Source: Anthracocystis setariae (lineage: Eukaryota; Basidiomycota; Ustilaginomycetes; Ustilaginales; Ustilaginaceae). Taken from it: a stretch of 64,000 nucleotides of DNA. Location: the NCBI GenBank assembly GCA_928724745.1, contig CAKMXJ010000004.1:186001-250000 (forward strand), read 5' to 3'. Positions 33,789 through 44,455 of the stretch are shown in pieces; positions within the stretch are counted from its first letter, which is position 1, and every line of letters starts with the position of its first letter. A program made the translations under genes and the position numbers. The notes below the pieces were generated by a model. The model searched no databases. It was not told the DNA's origin and worked only from the letters and a program-made list of their open reading frames with translations.

Positions 33789-34271
33789 CGAGCATACCTC
33801 GATTCGGCTTGGCGTTCTCCATGACGATCAACACCTTGTGAGGTAATTGCTGCAATAGCCTGAATGGTCAAGAGTTACCCACCACCAATTGTTCCTGCAT
33901 TGTCAGTGATTGCCATCTTGGGTTTCCAGCTGATTGCACGGTGGATCGTAAGATTGGCTAGGTTCATTTGGCTGGCCACAAACACAAGAATTGTGGTTGG
34001 CGTGTGCGAGCAAACACTTCTATAGAAAGAGAGAGAGAGAGAGGGCGGGCGGGCGTCAATTGTGGTGTACTTTACTGTACTGTGGTGGCTAGAAGTTTTG
34101 TTAGCGTTTTTCAATTCAATTTCATGTGTTTGAATACAAGCCAATTCAATTCGACCATTTGAAGAATTGAAAAACTTTTGCCATTTTGGCTGAGAGTGAA
34201 TGAGTGCAGTGCAGCTAATTCGCAAGAATAAATCTTCTTGATCAAATCGTCGTTGCAAGCTGCCTCGCCAA

Positions 34272-34313
34272 TTTTTTTTTCTTCTTCTTTTTTTTTTTTT
34301 TTTTTTTTTTTTT
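34272..34313. promoter_or_regulatory. Poly(dT) tract upstream of eIF5A
   Basis: Forty-two nearly uninterrupted pyrimidines (T with three C). Poly(dA:dT) tracts of this length exclude nucleosomes in yeasts and are common in promoters of highly expressed translation genes. Confidence 0.5.
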
Positions 34314-34488
34314 CACCACTGCGAGTGCTCAGCGCAGAGCCACGTCTGAGAGTGTCAGCTGAAGAGATCCAGCAAAGAGCCAAGCGACAAGCGACAAGTG
34401 GCCAAAGCCCCATCTAACCTCTTCGGCGCGATCACCGCTTTCTTCCTCTCTCACACCTACCTATCCCCAGTAGATCATCTTTGTCAAA

Positions 34489-35532
34489 ATGGTACGTTTC
34501 CAACAACATCTCGATCCCACCACACCCATTCGGGTACAGGTTACAATCTGCTTCGGCCTCGACCCTTTTTCAATGGTTGCCATTGCATGCTTGCTTTTAG
34601 GTTCCTGATTTGGCCGCCCAGTTCGCCTCAACATTCTGATCTTGATAGCACCGACATTCCTTACTGGCTGCATGATCGCCAGCATCTCTTCGTTGACGTC
34701 TGCAGCCAGTTCCAGCTCGTTGCCATCTCGTATCGCACTCGCACCAATCCCATTGCAAAACGATCGGCCGTTCGTACTCTAAATATTCTGTACTAACTCA
34801 CTCCCCCTTGTCCCATTCTCCAACCTTGTTTGTCATCAATCACAGTCCGCCTCCGACGACGAGCAGCACAACGCTACCTTCGACACCGCCGATGCCGGTT
34901 CGTCGCTCACCTTCCCTATGCAGTGCTCTGCTCTGCGTAAGAACGGTCACGTCGTCATCAAGGGTCGTCCCTGCAAGGTAAGTTTTTTTGTTTTGTTTTC
35001 TTTTTTTTCCTCTCATACATATCGTCTCCCGCTTTCCTCGTTGCAGCTGCTTCTTCCCCTCCCGTTCAGCACAGCATCACAGCAAAGCTTCAGCGTGATA
35101 AGCAAAGGTCGACCCAAGTGGACTGGAACTGACCCGTTCTGCACCCTTTACCTCCTTTGCACATCCATCCCATGACAGATCGTCGACATGTCTACCTCCA
35201 AGACTGGTAAGCACGGTCACGCCAAGGTCCACCTTGTCGCCACCGACATCTTCACCGGCAAGAAGTACGAAGACATTTCGCCCTCCACCCACAACATGGA
35301 CGTCCCCAACGTTAAGCGTGAGGAGTACCAGCTCGTCAACGTTGACGACGGTTACCTCAACCTCATGACCAACGACGGTGACACCAAGGACGATGTCCGT
35401 GTCCCCGACGGTGACCTCGGTGAGCAGATCCAGGCCGCCTTTGACGATGGCAAGGACCTCATGGTCACCATTGTCAGCGCCATGGGTGAAGAGCACTGCC
35501 TCTCGTTCAAGGATGCTCCCCAGGGCAAGTAA
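34489..35532 (+). CDS. eIF5A: Translation factor eIF5A (hypusine-containing)
   Basis: Three coding exons: 34489-34491 (the ATG alone), 34846-34977 and 35179-35532. Introns are 354 and 201 nt, with GTACGT and GTAAGT donors and CAG acceptors. The 162-residue product is collinear with eIF5A, including [19 protein letters not shown] and [16 protein letters not shown]. Lys56 in TGKHGH is the lysine converted to hypusine by deoxyhypusine synthase and hydroxylase. eIF5A binds the ribosomal E site and relieves stalls at polyproline and other sequences, and aids termination. The start is fixed by the splice join: no ATG precedes SASDDEQ within exon 2, and the ATG at 34489 is followed directly by a consensus donor. 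The promoter carries a long T tract. It is convergent with the small Zn2Cys6 gene. Confidence 0.95.
34492..34845 (+). other. eIF5A intron 1, directly after the start codon
   Basis: A 354-nt phase-0 intron beginning GTACGT immediately after the initiator ATG and ending ATCACAG. Introns at this place often contribute to expression of translation genes. Confidence 0.85.
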
Positions 35533-35589
35533 ACGCACATCCGCTTCGCGCCACTTTTCTCTTTCCTCCTTTCAAAAAAAAAAAGAACA

Positions 35590-35625
<36 letters not shown>

Positions 35626-35950
35626 CGCTCCAGATTTTGCAAACATTTCAACATTTATTATTTGTCATGTTACTGTAGCTCAGCCTAGCCTCACGGCTTG
35701 GTGTGATGTTTTGCAATTTCCAGCCTTCTTCCAGATCAGTTGGATTTTCATTGAGCCCTCCCGGCTTTGTATGAGTGGGAGTCACGGAGTGGCACGCGGT
35801 ATGCGGGATTTGTGTGGCATAAAGCGATAATGCTATGGATTGCTTAAGATACAATACATACAAATGGAGAGAGGCCATGGAACGATGATGACGATGATGA
35901 TGCGGATGCAAGGCGGGTAATAGGATGAGGTGAAAGTGTGGCGGGGCTAG
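35533..35950. other. Convergent 3' region, eIF5A / small Zn2Cys6 gene
   Basis: 418 bp. A CA microsatellite at 35592-35622 follows the eIF5A stop by 60 bp, and GATGATGATG-type repeats lie near 35884-35902. No gene is seen. Confidence 0.6.
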
Positions 35951-36885
35951 CTAGGGGAGTGAAAGTGAGTTATAGTGTTTGCGCTGTTCGAGTAGGTTGT
36001 TGCTGTCGATGGGGTTTTCGACGTACGGTACTATAGCGCCCATATACCTTTGCACCGCAACATTGTCATAATTGGATTGCACACCTCCCGCATTGATCAA
36101 CCCGTTGGAAAGCATTTCCACCGCTGCATCCGTCTTGGACCTAAGCAGCAGCAGCTCCTCCTCCTCCGACACGCCTCGCTGATGCTGCATTCGGTATGAG
36201 AAACCCTCCTGATACCCCAACGACAACGATGACGATGAAGACGGACGCGGCAAAGGTGGAGCTTCCATATTCCTCTGCCTACGATCGGATGTATGTGTGC
36301 AATGCACACGATCGTACATTTCGAAAGCCTGAACCACTCTCTGCTCCGCCTCCTTCCTCGCCCGAAACCTCCGCTTCTTCTCCCGCAACGCATCGTTAAT
36401 CCCCGCAGGCACCTTAACAAATTCGCACCGCTTGTGCAATCGTACACACTGCTTACATCCGCTCCGCTCGCCACTACATTTGATCTTCCTACCACCCCGA
36501 GTAACCCCCCCCCCAGAAAAAGAAAAAATAAAAAATAGAAATAAAAGAAATGACGAGGGTAAGCATTGCGATCCATGACGACACTCGTAGAATGCTCGGA
36601 GGTGTGTGTGTGTGTGGAGACTTACCTTTGCCGACAGTTGGTGCATGCCATACTGACGCGCGGTTGGGCCGGCGCGCGCGACTGCTGCGCGCTACTGTTC
36701 GACTTCGGCGCAGCGGTATACTGGTAGCACGCAAACCCTTCGTTGTACCCCATCACCTGGTAGGACGTGGATGGATACGATTCGCCCCAGCTTGACGACG
36801 ACGACGACGACGACGACGAGGAGGAGGAGGAGGAAGTGTACGGCACACTCCACGTATACGAATAGTACGACTGGGCGTCCGACAT
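35951..36885 (-). CDS. Small Zn(II)2Cys6 DNA-binding protein
   Basis: Two exons, 36885-36626 and 36488-35951, give 265 residues. The 137-nt intron (GTAAGT to TAG) falls inside the zinc cluster and the join restores ACTNCRQRKIKC. Cysteines are 81, 84, 91, 98, 101 and 108 (CX2CX6CX6CX2CX6C). This is a complete fungal binuclear cluster with the basic RQRKIK recognition segment. The N-terminus has 15 consecutive serines (TCG/TCC repeats) and many Tyr. A basic, possibly coiled helix follows the cluster (NDALREKKRRFRARKEAEQRVVQAFEMYDRV), suited to dimerisation. No middle homology domain is present, so it is much smaller than typical regulators. A GTAAGT on the minus strand near 36943 suggests an additional intron in the 5' leader. 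Targets cannot be inferred. Confidence 0.82.
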
Positions 36886-37392
36886 GATGGCTACACCTCC
36901 AACCTAAACCAACTCGAGTCTTGAACCAGTGTGAAACGACTTACAAAAACGAAGAAATCACCGCGCAAACCAAGATGCAGCCGCCCAGAAAGAGTTCGAC
37001 TTGAGGTGAACCGACGAGATGGTGGAGTGGGTGGTAGTGGAGCACGTAGGCCACGTTTCGGATGAGTGCGCGACGAGTGCAGCCAGGGACGTATTGAAGA
37101 TGGAACATGTGCGGAAAGGAGAGGCCAAGCAACGAGGGAGTAGGAGTGGGATGGTAGGCGAAGGTGAAGGTGAAGGTGAAGGGGAGGGATGGGGTTCGAG
37201 TAAGCAGATGGAAAATAATGGGAAGAGGGATGGGAAGAAAGAACGATGATGGTGGGGAGGAGGAAAAGGAGCATACAGTCCGACGTTCGCTTTAAGTAGG
37301 TCTGTCAAGGAGCAGCAGGTTACTGTATGGCAGGGTCAGCGCTCGATCTTGTGAAACAAATTCGTGCTATCCCACCAAGGAAGGACGAAATT

Positions 37393-37671
37393 ATGGGATG
37401 GATCATTACCGCCAGCCTGCCTTTTTGCTGCCTCGTACAAGCTCTGCCCTTCCCGCAGCCGAGTGCAATGAATGGCAGGTTGAAGAGGACCAGGACACGA
37501 ACTCAGACTGTACCAGAGGGAGGCAGGGAGCGGAAAAGAAAAAAAAAAACTTCGGGCGACAACGCGAGCATCTGTCTGCTCTTTTCAAAACCAAAACTTG
37601 GATCCCACGCACGCCAAGAGCACACTCAACAACAACAATACAGTGGGCGACAGAGCTATCCCCCTCCGTAG
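37393..37671 (+). CDS. Possible small secreted protein (speculative)
   Basis: A 92-residue ORF beginning MGWIITASLPFCCLVQALPF. That start would pass as a secretion signal, with a short hydrophobic core and a plausible cleavage after residue 17 (VQA-LP). The remainder is highly basic and polar with a KRKKK stretch and a QQQQ run, and only one cysteine outside the signal. It lies in gene-poor sequence, and the frame is open to an ATG at 37327, which would abolish the signal. Smut fungi encode many small secreted effectors in such places, but random ORFs with hydrophobic starts are common. I would not treat it as a gene without transcript evidence. Confidence 0.15.
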   Translation: MGWIITASLPFCCLVQALPFPQPSAMNGRLKRTRTRTQTVPEGGRERKRKKKTSGDNASICLLFSKPKLGSHARQEHTQQQQYSGRQSYPPP

Positions 37672-38296
37672 TTATTGGGGATGTCTGAGAGTGTCGAGCA
37701 AGCCTCGGACTGGGCAGCTAGGTGCAAGGTGGTGCAGCGTGCAGGTATGCGTTCCGACCCAAGAGTTGCCTCGGGCGTGGTTGCATCGAGTAGCTCGGAC
37801 GTGTGGTGCGATGGGGGATATTCCGAACCAAAATGCCCCCCGACCTATCGACACTCTGTCTCTGGACATTCCACACTGTCAAAGCGCAGTGTACTGTATT
37901 GAAGAATTCAGCCAGCCACGATCTCGTGCATCTCCACGCGTAGTCAAAACAGCATACAGTCGAAAAAAAAAAAAGAAAAAAAAAAAGAAACATCCCATAG
38001 CTCTAGCTTTTGACCTACATATCCCATCTGGCTGCCGCTCGAATACGCATACTCATAAAGGAGCAAGCACAAGCACATACGAGACGGCTTCAGGTGTGGA
38101 GTGGAACCTAGCCCAAGGCGAGGTTCCAAACAGAATAAGAGGAGGCAAACAAGGTTTGAGGTTCGGGAAAAGCGATCCAGAAATGATGGATGCACAGCTG
38201 TGCGGAATTGAGATAACCTGGATCTCGGTCGGTGAAAGTGTCAGTGTAGTAGTAGTACAGCTGCTAGTGATGGGACGCTTTGAGGAGCAAGGTCAA

Positions 38297-38327
<31 letters not shown>

Positions 38328-39724
38328 TTGCCAAGTGTGGATTGAGGCTGAGCGAGGTTCGGCGTGCGATGCATGTCTGAACATGCAGGTGTGTGAGAAT
38401 TTGGCAAGGCAAAACGCGAAGCTTGTGTGCCGGCTGTGTCAAGCGCCCTGATCTTGCGAAACCTAACCGCCTCACCGCCTCCTGCTGCTCGACCGTTGTT
38501 ATGCATGCATTCATCGACCCACCCTTCTTTTTTTGCGTTATCAGAAGACCTGCTCTCTGATGCATTGTGGTTCTGTTGATGAAGGCTGTGAAGAAGAAGC
38601 AGCAGCACCACACGTCGCACGATCTGAGGCAACGCACTGCGAAGCGAAACCCATCTTGCTGCTTGAAGACGCAGCATCGTAGCTGTCCGTCCCGCCGTAG
38701 TCTCAGCCAGCGCCTGCCGAGAACGGGACGAAGTCGAACGGCTATCGGAGCAGCAAGATTTCGGGAGGATCGGTGTCAAACCCAAAATTTAGAGATGAGC
38801 AAGAGGAAAAAGAAAAAAAGAAAAAGTGGCGCCTGTGCGAGCTCAGCTGAGCGCACCGAGTCTCACCATGTATGTACATCATCAACCACCAGATCGTGGC
38901 GAGGGAAAAGTCAGACGGATAAGCGAGGCGGATGGAACACAATCGAGACCCTGCGTTGGGTCACTGCCACAAGCGGAGTTTGTGTCAATATGAGTAACAC
39001 TCCCAGAGGCTGACCTTTCAAGAAGAAAGAAAAAAAAAAAGAAAAAAAAAATGAGAGAACATCGGGAAGGCGACGAACCGGGTTAAGTCCCGAAGAGGAG
39101 CAAGTAAGCTGGGAAAGCATTCTGACAAGGACTTCTCTTATGGACAACATCAGCATCTTTGGAGATCAGGGAACAGGTTTCTTTTCGCTTCAGGCAACTT
39201 CGCTTTTGGATGAATACGAAGAGCGGGACGATCAGGCTTCCATTGTACGTGTGCCGACCGACCGACCGCGCTTCACATCCACTTGACTGAGATCATCCCG
39301 ACTCACTCTCGAGTTGATCAGAAGTCCAAAGGCGTAGACTGCACTTCTGCAAGGCGTACAAGATGGAGTGCACTGAAACTTTACACTACTGGAATCTGGT
39401 GTGGTGAAGAGGCCATAGAGTAGCCAGGTTGCTGTGAATTGCTTTGGGGGGGAGGGTTTAGGATGTCTCAGAAATTACTGGATCAGGCATATTTCGACAG
39501 CTGTTAATGCAAGGAGCACGGATCAAGAAACGCAATTGTCCAATACCGTGCTGGACGCCACCTGTTCTGTATGGTGTGGCATGATCGGTGGTGACTGAGA
39601 GACTTCTCGTCAACGGCAGCAGAGGTTGGCGACTTAGCCGAACCGCGTGGCGTCGGTGCTGATTACTGTATTCGCATGAGGCTGCAACAGATATGCTGAG
39701 CATGGTTTCTTTCTTTTTTTCTCT

Positions 39725-39748
39725 TTTTTTTTTTTGGGGGGGGGGGGG
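39725..39748. repeat. T11-G13 homopolymer block
   Basis: Adjacent T and G homopolymers on the + strand; a G run of this length could form a quadruplex. Confidence 0.85.
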
Positions 39749-41794
39749 TCTTTTTAGGCAAACTGATGATGTGTTCCGCTCTGAGGCCACCTTGACCTTT
39801 GGACTAGATACAATCGGAAGGACTGAGGACAGATCGCTGTGCGGTCGAAGTAGGAACGGCTCAGGGTACGTACTGTACTTCTTTCGTGTTGATGCATGGC
39901 TGAACCCCCGACCGACTGCCCCGCAGTTGCTCGCCTTGATGGGCCGCACAATGAATTGATTAAAAGTTGGGGTTTTTTTATTGGAATTATGTTTAATTGA
40001 TGTGCCAAATTGCCTACGGTATGCTGGTGCATTTTTTGAACCTTTGTTTTTCCCCTCATTTTGAATCGCATTTCGTTCTTCACTGCACTTCTCTCTTGTT
40101 TATCTATCACAATGCGAGACAAGAGTTGACGCTTTTGTGATGGTCCTGCGCAATCAGCACCTTGGCTTGTCCTACAGGAAAAAACGTCAATGCAGAGACG
40201 TCGCCGTATGTGAGAGCTTCTTGCCTGTGGAAGCCTTGCTGGATCCTGGATCCGATCAACCATGCCGTAATCGCAAATAATAATAATAATAAAGATGATC
40301 GAGTCGAGATCCCCATCCTCAAGCCTTGTTGCTTGAACGTTGACCAGCCACGATAGCACATGAGATTACACCATCGAGAAGGGAGCGGAGTCACAATATT
40401 CAGTCTTGGCGTCGTGGAAAGGCAGGGTCGGAGCCAAGAGGTTGGGTCAGAGGAAGCCATGCTGTGTGCATGTTGACACCGATGTCAATTTGCCAGCGAA
40501 GCTTGTTCTCTTCCGTATTTCAACCCTGATCTAGCATGATTGTCGGTAACAGCTCGACGAAGGGAAGGTTCTAGACCGTGGAAACGATAATGTCGTACGG
40601 AGCCAACTTTTGCATATGGCGTAGTTGTACTGCACATTATTGGGGTATGTTTCGCATCGATGGCGTGGGTGACGTTTTCTGACAGCACTGTAACGGTGCA
40701 TTACCGGTACCACTACAGTCTCCTCCCTTACTCTGCACTCTCTCGCACCATGTTGGCCTGCCTCGGCCTATGCGTGAAGTGTCGAACTTTCAAACCATAG
40801 CATTCCGACCGTCCGACGCTTCATATCGCTTTGGTCCCCAAGACGAACAAAATACTCTTTTGCAACGCGCAAGGGGGCAACTCCGTCGCGCATATATCGA
40901 GCGGTCCGGCGGTGCATACAGTCGCAGCCGAGCTTGCCTGCATCGCATCCCACGGATCATTGCCAAATTCTCTCGCGTCGCAGGTGCGCAAGAGTCAAAT
41001 TCAGATTCAGGTACCGTTTTCGAAGCAGCCCATAGCCAAGCCATGCAGCGCGCTGCACCAAGCCGGCTCCTGCAGATCCTAATGCATAGCCAGAAGCGTT
41101 CGGGAATTCCTCTTGACAACAATGGGCAAGAGCGGAACGACATGAGCATTTGTCTCGGTCCAGCTTGAATGTTGAATGCGTCTGGAGTCTGATCGGATTC
41201 AGGACTTCAAACAACCCTCCCATTTAGCGCCCGCTAGATGCAGTGTTGACGAAGAGCTTTCCCACGACTTGTCTAGATTCCCGAAGGCCACCCGACGTAT
41301 CCAAACATGGATAAGGATCAGTTAGTGTAAATGTTCAAAGCCAGTTCAGCATGACGGTCCCTTCGCAACGGAGTCCGGACGGACTTAGGACCTATTTTGG
41401 GGCCAAACAGCGTGCGCATGAGCATGAAGGGTGGTTGCTGTGTAATGCCAGCTTTTCAAGGGTCCGATCATGCAACAGGGTTGTGTCGTGAGAAAAACGA
41501 GGAGGAGGAGGAGGGGCGCCTAGGTTTCAGCAGCATTCCACCGATGCAACCAAGCCAAAGGGCTTGCCAAGCCTCGCACAACGTGGGGGTCTAGACCGCG
41601 CGTAAATCGACAGATCCATGCATTCCTCTTCCGTGCGGTACTACGGTCGCCTTAACACTTTCAGAAGAGAAAGTGATTCTCCCCGGCTTCCGGCTTTCGG
41701 CTTTGGAAGTTTGCACCTTTTTTCAACTGCACCCATCATGCCACTTGCTTCCTACCTCTGCAAGAGGGTATAAAGATCAAGCATCGGAACAGTT

Positions 41795-43237
41795 ATGGGC
41801 GATACGAACGGGATCTTGCAGCCATCTCCACCTGGGGAGGAGGGAGGGATCTGTCCGAGCTACGACCAAGAGGCGATTGAATTACCGCCACACCTGCTTC
41901 TTGATGCATTTCATGGGATTAACGTTTGTGCACCCATGGTGCGCTACTCCAAGCTCGCCTTCCGAACCTTGGTCGCACGCTACGAAACGCACATCACAAC
42001 CACACCCATGATCCTGGCGAAAGAGTTCAGTCGAACTGAAGCGGCGCGCAATTCCGAGTTCAGCACAAACCAATACGAACGCGGAACGTACGAGCTGCTC
42101 CCCTCCGTCGCCGAGGCCAGCGAGAGCGCTCAGCGTCTACTACTCCAACGAACACACCCAAGCCCAAATTCAAAGTCATCGACGGACAAGCTCGCAACGG
42201 CCGCACTGGGGATGGGAGAGGGGAAGACGGAAGGAGAAGCTGAGCGGGACGTACACGCGGACGATGTTCGAGCTAGCAAATCCAAAGTGCGAGTTCGTGG
42301 CTCGCTGGTAGCGCAATTTGCATCTAGCACACCGGAACCGTTTGCAGATGCGTCCGAGCTCATTGCAAGGTTCGTCGACGGTGTCGATCTCAACTGTGGC
42401 TGTCCACAGCCGTGGGCATACGAAGAGGAGTTGGGGTCGTACCTTCTGCGTCAACCGGAAACGGTGCGCGATATGGTGCGTGCAGTGAAGGCTAGGATGG
42501 GTCAAGACTTTTGCGTGTCGGTCAAGATCCGCGTCGATCCGGATTTGCGTCTGACCGATGCGCTGGTGCGCAATGCACTGAATGCGGGAGCGTCGGTGCT
42601 GCAGATCCATGGTCGTACACGATGGCAGAGCTCGGCGAGTCATGCCGTGGATTTGGATGCGATCAAGTTCGCCGTCGAGTCGGCCAATGCATGTGGGTTC
42701 CGCACAGCGTGGGGGTCGAGGGGTGGTGCAGCGGCTCGCTTCGCAGACGGCGGTAGCGGTGGGCTGGTACCGTGTGTAGCTAATGGCGATGTGTGGACGC
42801 TAGACGATGCGGTGGAGTATAGGCGACAGACTGGGTGTAGGGGTGCAATGAGCGCGAGAGGGTTGCTGGCAAATCCAGCGCTTTTTGCAGGGTATGATAA
42901 GACGCCAACAGAGGCAGTCGGATTCTTCCATAATCTGGCAACCAGTTGGGGTTTGCATACAGGTTTGATCCAGAGACATCTGGCCTACATGTTGGAGGGT
43001 AGTTTTCAGAGTCGTGCCGAGGCGATTCACTTTAATTCGTTAAGTGGCGTTGCGGCGATGACGGACTGGTTGGCGGAACAAGGGTTATTGCCAGAGACCA
43101 AGCAGTTTGCAATTCATGCGGATCCGTTGGCGGCTAGATTCGGGTATGGGTTGAAGGCCAAGCCGGTAATGGGGTCAGGGATGGGACCGATGCGTTGCTG
43201 GTCGTTGGCAGACACCGCCGCCGGCGTTGGACTATAA
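41795..43237 (+). CDS. DUS4: tRNA-dihydrouridine synthase, DUS4 type
   Basis: An FMN enzyme that reduces uridine to dihydrouridine in the D-loop of tRNA (positions 20a/20b for Dus4), using NADPH. The 480-residue protein has the family order: FMN-binding APMVRYSKLAFRTLVARY at 46-63, the catalytic-cysteine motif DLNCGCPQPWA (Cys203) at 198-208, VSVKIRVD with the FMN-contacting Lys244, and IHGRTRWQ at 271-278. The downstream segment VANGDVWTLDDAVEYRRQTGCRGAMSARGLLANP matches the phosphate-binding part of the barrel. Two features are odd: a polar insert of about 50 residues (117-166) between early barrel strands, and a second short Gly-rich insert at about 306-326. The ATG at 41795 precedes all conserved sequence. 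It is convergent with ASF1. Confidence 0.92.
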   Translation: MGDTNGILQPSPPGEEGGICPSYDQEAIELPPHLLLDAFHGINVCAPMVRYSKLAFRTLVARYETHITTTPMILAKEFSRTEAARNSEFSTNQYERGTYELLPSVAEASESAQRLLLQRTHPSPNSKSSTDKLATAALGMGEGKTEGEAERDVHADDVRASKSKVRVRGSLVAQFASSTPEPFADASELIARFVDGVDLNCGCPQPWAYEEELGSYLLRQPETVRDMVRAVKARMGQDFCVSVKIRVDPDLRLTDALVRNALNAGASVLQIHGRTRWQSSASHAVDLDAIKFAVESANACGFRTAWGSRGGAAARFADGGSGGLVPCVANGDVWTLDDAVEYRRQTGCRGAMSARGLLANPALFAGYDKTPTEAVGFFHNLATSWGLHTGLIQRHLAYMLEGSFQSRAEAIHFNSLSGVAAMTDWLAEQGLLPETKQFAIHADPLAARFGYGLKAKPVMGSGMGPMRCWSLADTAAGVGL

Positions 43238-43369
43238 TTCATTCCTACTGCATTCGCATCTCAAGACTCGGACATTCTCTCACCTCACTCGATACCCTGT
43301 TCAGCCGCGCATCTCATCACCGCCAGCATACACATTGCAATTGTCCATTATCTCACTTAGCATCTGCAA

Positions 43370-43392
43370 CCACACACACACACACACACACA

Positions 43393-43441
<49 letters not shown>
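43370..43441. repeat. Compound (CA)n(CT)n microsatellite
   Basis: About 25 bp of CA followed directly by about 47 bp of CT in the 288-bp DUS4/ASF1 convergent junction. Confidence 0.95.
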
Positions 43442-43443
<2 letters not shown>

Positions 43444-43525
43444 CCCCACCCCTGCTGCTCTTGTGCGTGACAAAGGTTCTTGGCTTTCTTTTCTACCGAT
43501 GCATACGAACATGTGTGTCTTGTTT

Positions 43526-44154
43526 TTATACCTGAACTGGTTCGGGCTGTTGTGATGTGCTTGCGGGTGCGGATGCGGGTGCGGGTGCGGAGTCGTCCCA
43601 CTTGATGTTGAAGCGAGTGACTCTTGGTTTGGAAACGAGGACTTCTCTTCTGACCTGGGTGAGGTCGACTTTCTCTGGAGGGTTTTCCTTCAACTCCTCG
43701 CTCTCGTATGCGTTGTTGACGTAGTAACCGACGCGAATGAATTCTTGGTCTCGGTACGATGCTGTTAGCAGGATCACCGTGACGCCGAGCAGATCCTCGG
43801 GTGGGATTTTGGAAGGCGAAGGTGCGGCCGCTTCGAATTCGAACGAATTCACCCCTAAAGCATTTGCAAAGCCAGGTTTGAGGCGTTAGCATACAGAACA
43901 TACAGTGAAGAGAAGAGTGGCAGTAAAGGAAGGAGGAGGGGGGGGGACTTACCAACGGGGACTGGTCCAACCATGCAATTATCCAATTCCTGATCGTACT
44001 TTTCATCGCCCGCGGAGCCTACGTAGACGAGCTTCCATTCGATATCGTCTTCGAGCGGCGAGATGCATTCAAACGTGATCTTGAAGATATAAGGGTCTTC
44101 GAACTTGGCTTCGGCATTGAGGATTTCTACCGACTGCAGGTGAACGATCGACAT
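43526..44154 (-). CDS. ASF1: Histone H3-H4 chaperone ASF1
   Basis: Two exons, 44154-43953 and 43854-43526, give 176 residues. The 98-nt intron (GTAAGT to TAG) splits Gly68, and the join restores [13 protein letters not shown]. Asf1 receives H3-H4 dimers and passes them to CAF-1 and HIR for nucleosome assembly and to Rtt109-type acetyltransferases. Numbering is collinear with yeast and human Asf1 through the core, and the histone-contact residues Asp54, Val94 and Arg108 are all present. The core ends near 155 with [10 protein letters not shown]. The tail is only about 20 residues (Ala/Pro/Ser repeats) and lacks the long acidic stretch of budding yeast. The frame is open upstream to 44424 but the start at [13 protein letters not shown] is conserved. 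A GCGACGCGA motif lies about 295 bp upstream. Confidence 0.96.
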
Positions 44155-44446
44155 CCTTGTGGTTTCGTGGAAGAATGCTGGAAAGACCTCTCGAAAGTTT
44201 GAGGAAGATTCGAGGGTAGGGTGAAAGTTGACTTTGGTGGAAGACGGACGAAAGAAAGAAAGAAAGAAAGAAAGAAAGGAGCGTAATAGGGTTGCGATGC
44301 GATGTGATGCGAGGTGTAGTGTGTAGTGTGTGGTGTGTGATGAGAGTGCGAATGCGAGTTGTGCGTTGGACCGAAAGGGTGCGCTTTTTGGGTTTTTTGG
44401 CGCACGTCGTGTAAATTGAGCCAACCACTTTCGACGGGAAAAGCGC

Positions 44447-44455
44447 GCGACGCGA
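44447..44455. promoter_or_regulatory. GCGACGCGA motif upstream of ASF1
   Basis: It contains the MCB-type ACGCG core about 295 bp upstream of the ASF1 start. The same 9-mer is upstream of MUS7 (8778-8786) and the FYVE GEF (52322-52330). Confidence 0.35.

Larger units (their letters stand above)
33092..34488. promoter_or_regulatory. Divergent promoter region, CBF1 / eIF5A
   Basis: 1397 bp without a convincing gene; several short ORFs overlap microsatellites. It contains a CT tract of about 73 bp (33716-33788), a GA tract (34027-34044), a TACTG patch (34074-34082) and a T tract of about 42 bp (34272-34313) interrupted by CTTCTTC. The T tract lies 176 bp before the eIF5A ATG and probably marks its nucleosome-free promoter. 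Confidence 0.5.
36886..41794. other. 4.9-kb stretch without a convincing gene
   Basis: By far the largest gene-free space in the window. It holds many short unrelated ORFs on both strands, none with a recognisable domain. It has A-rich tracts (37963-37988, 38807-38826, 39026-39050), a GA tract (38297-38324), a T-then-G run (39725-39748), a TACTG patch (39866-39880), an AT-rich patch (39955-40000) and a GGA run (41498-41516). It may hold noncoding RNAs, long promoter sequence of the small Zn2Cys6 gene or DUS4, small exons I cannot see, or decayed repeats. Confidence 0.5.

Noticed and set aside
33421..33846. 141-codon ORF with Ser-Leu repeats
   Set aside because: Created by a CT microsatellite; no other support.
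37598..38380. 260-codon + strand ORF
   Set aside because: It runs through an A-rich tract and a GA microsatellite (Lys and Arg-Glu runs), with no domain and no continuity.
39458..39949. 163-codon minus-strand ORF in the gene-free island
   Set aside because: No recognisable motif; it runs across the T/G homopolymer block, which gives Pro and Lys runs.
41769..41775. TATAAAG as a TATA box for DUS4
   Set aside because: It is only 26 bp before the ATG, so transcription from it would start at or after the start codon.
33716..43441. Regular repeats as CRISPR or satellite arrays
   Set aside because: All are simple di- to hexanucleotide microsatellites without spacers, in a eukaryotic nuclear genome.
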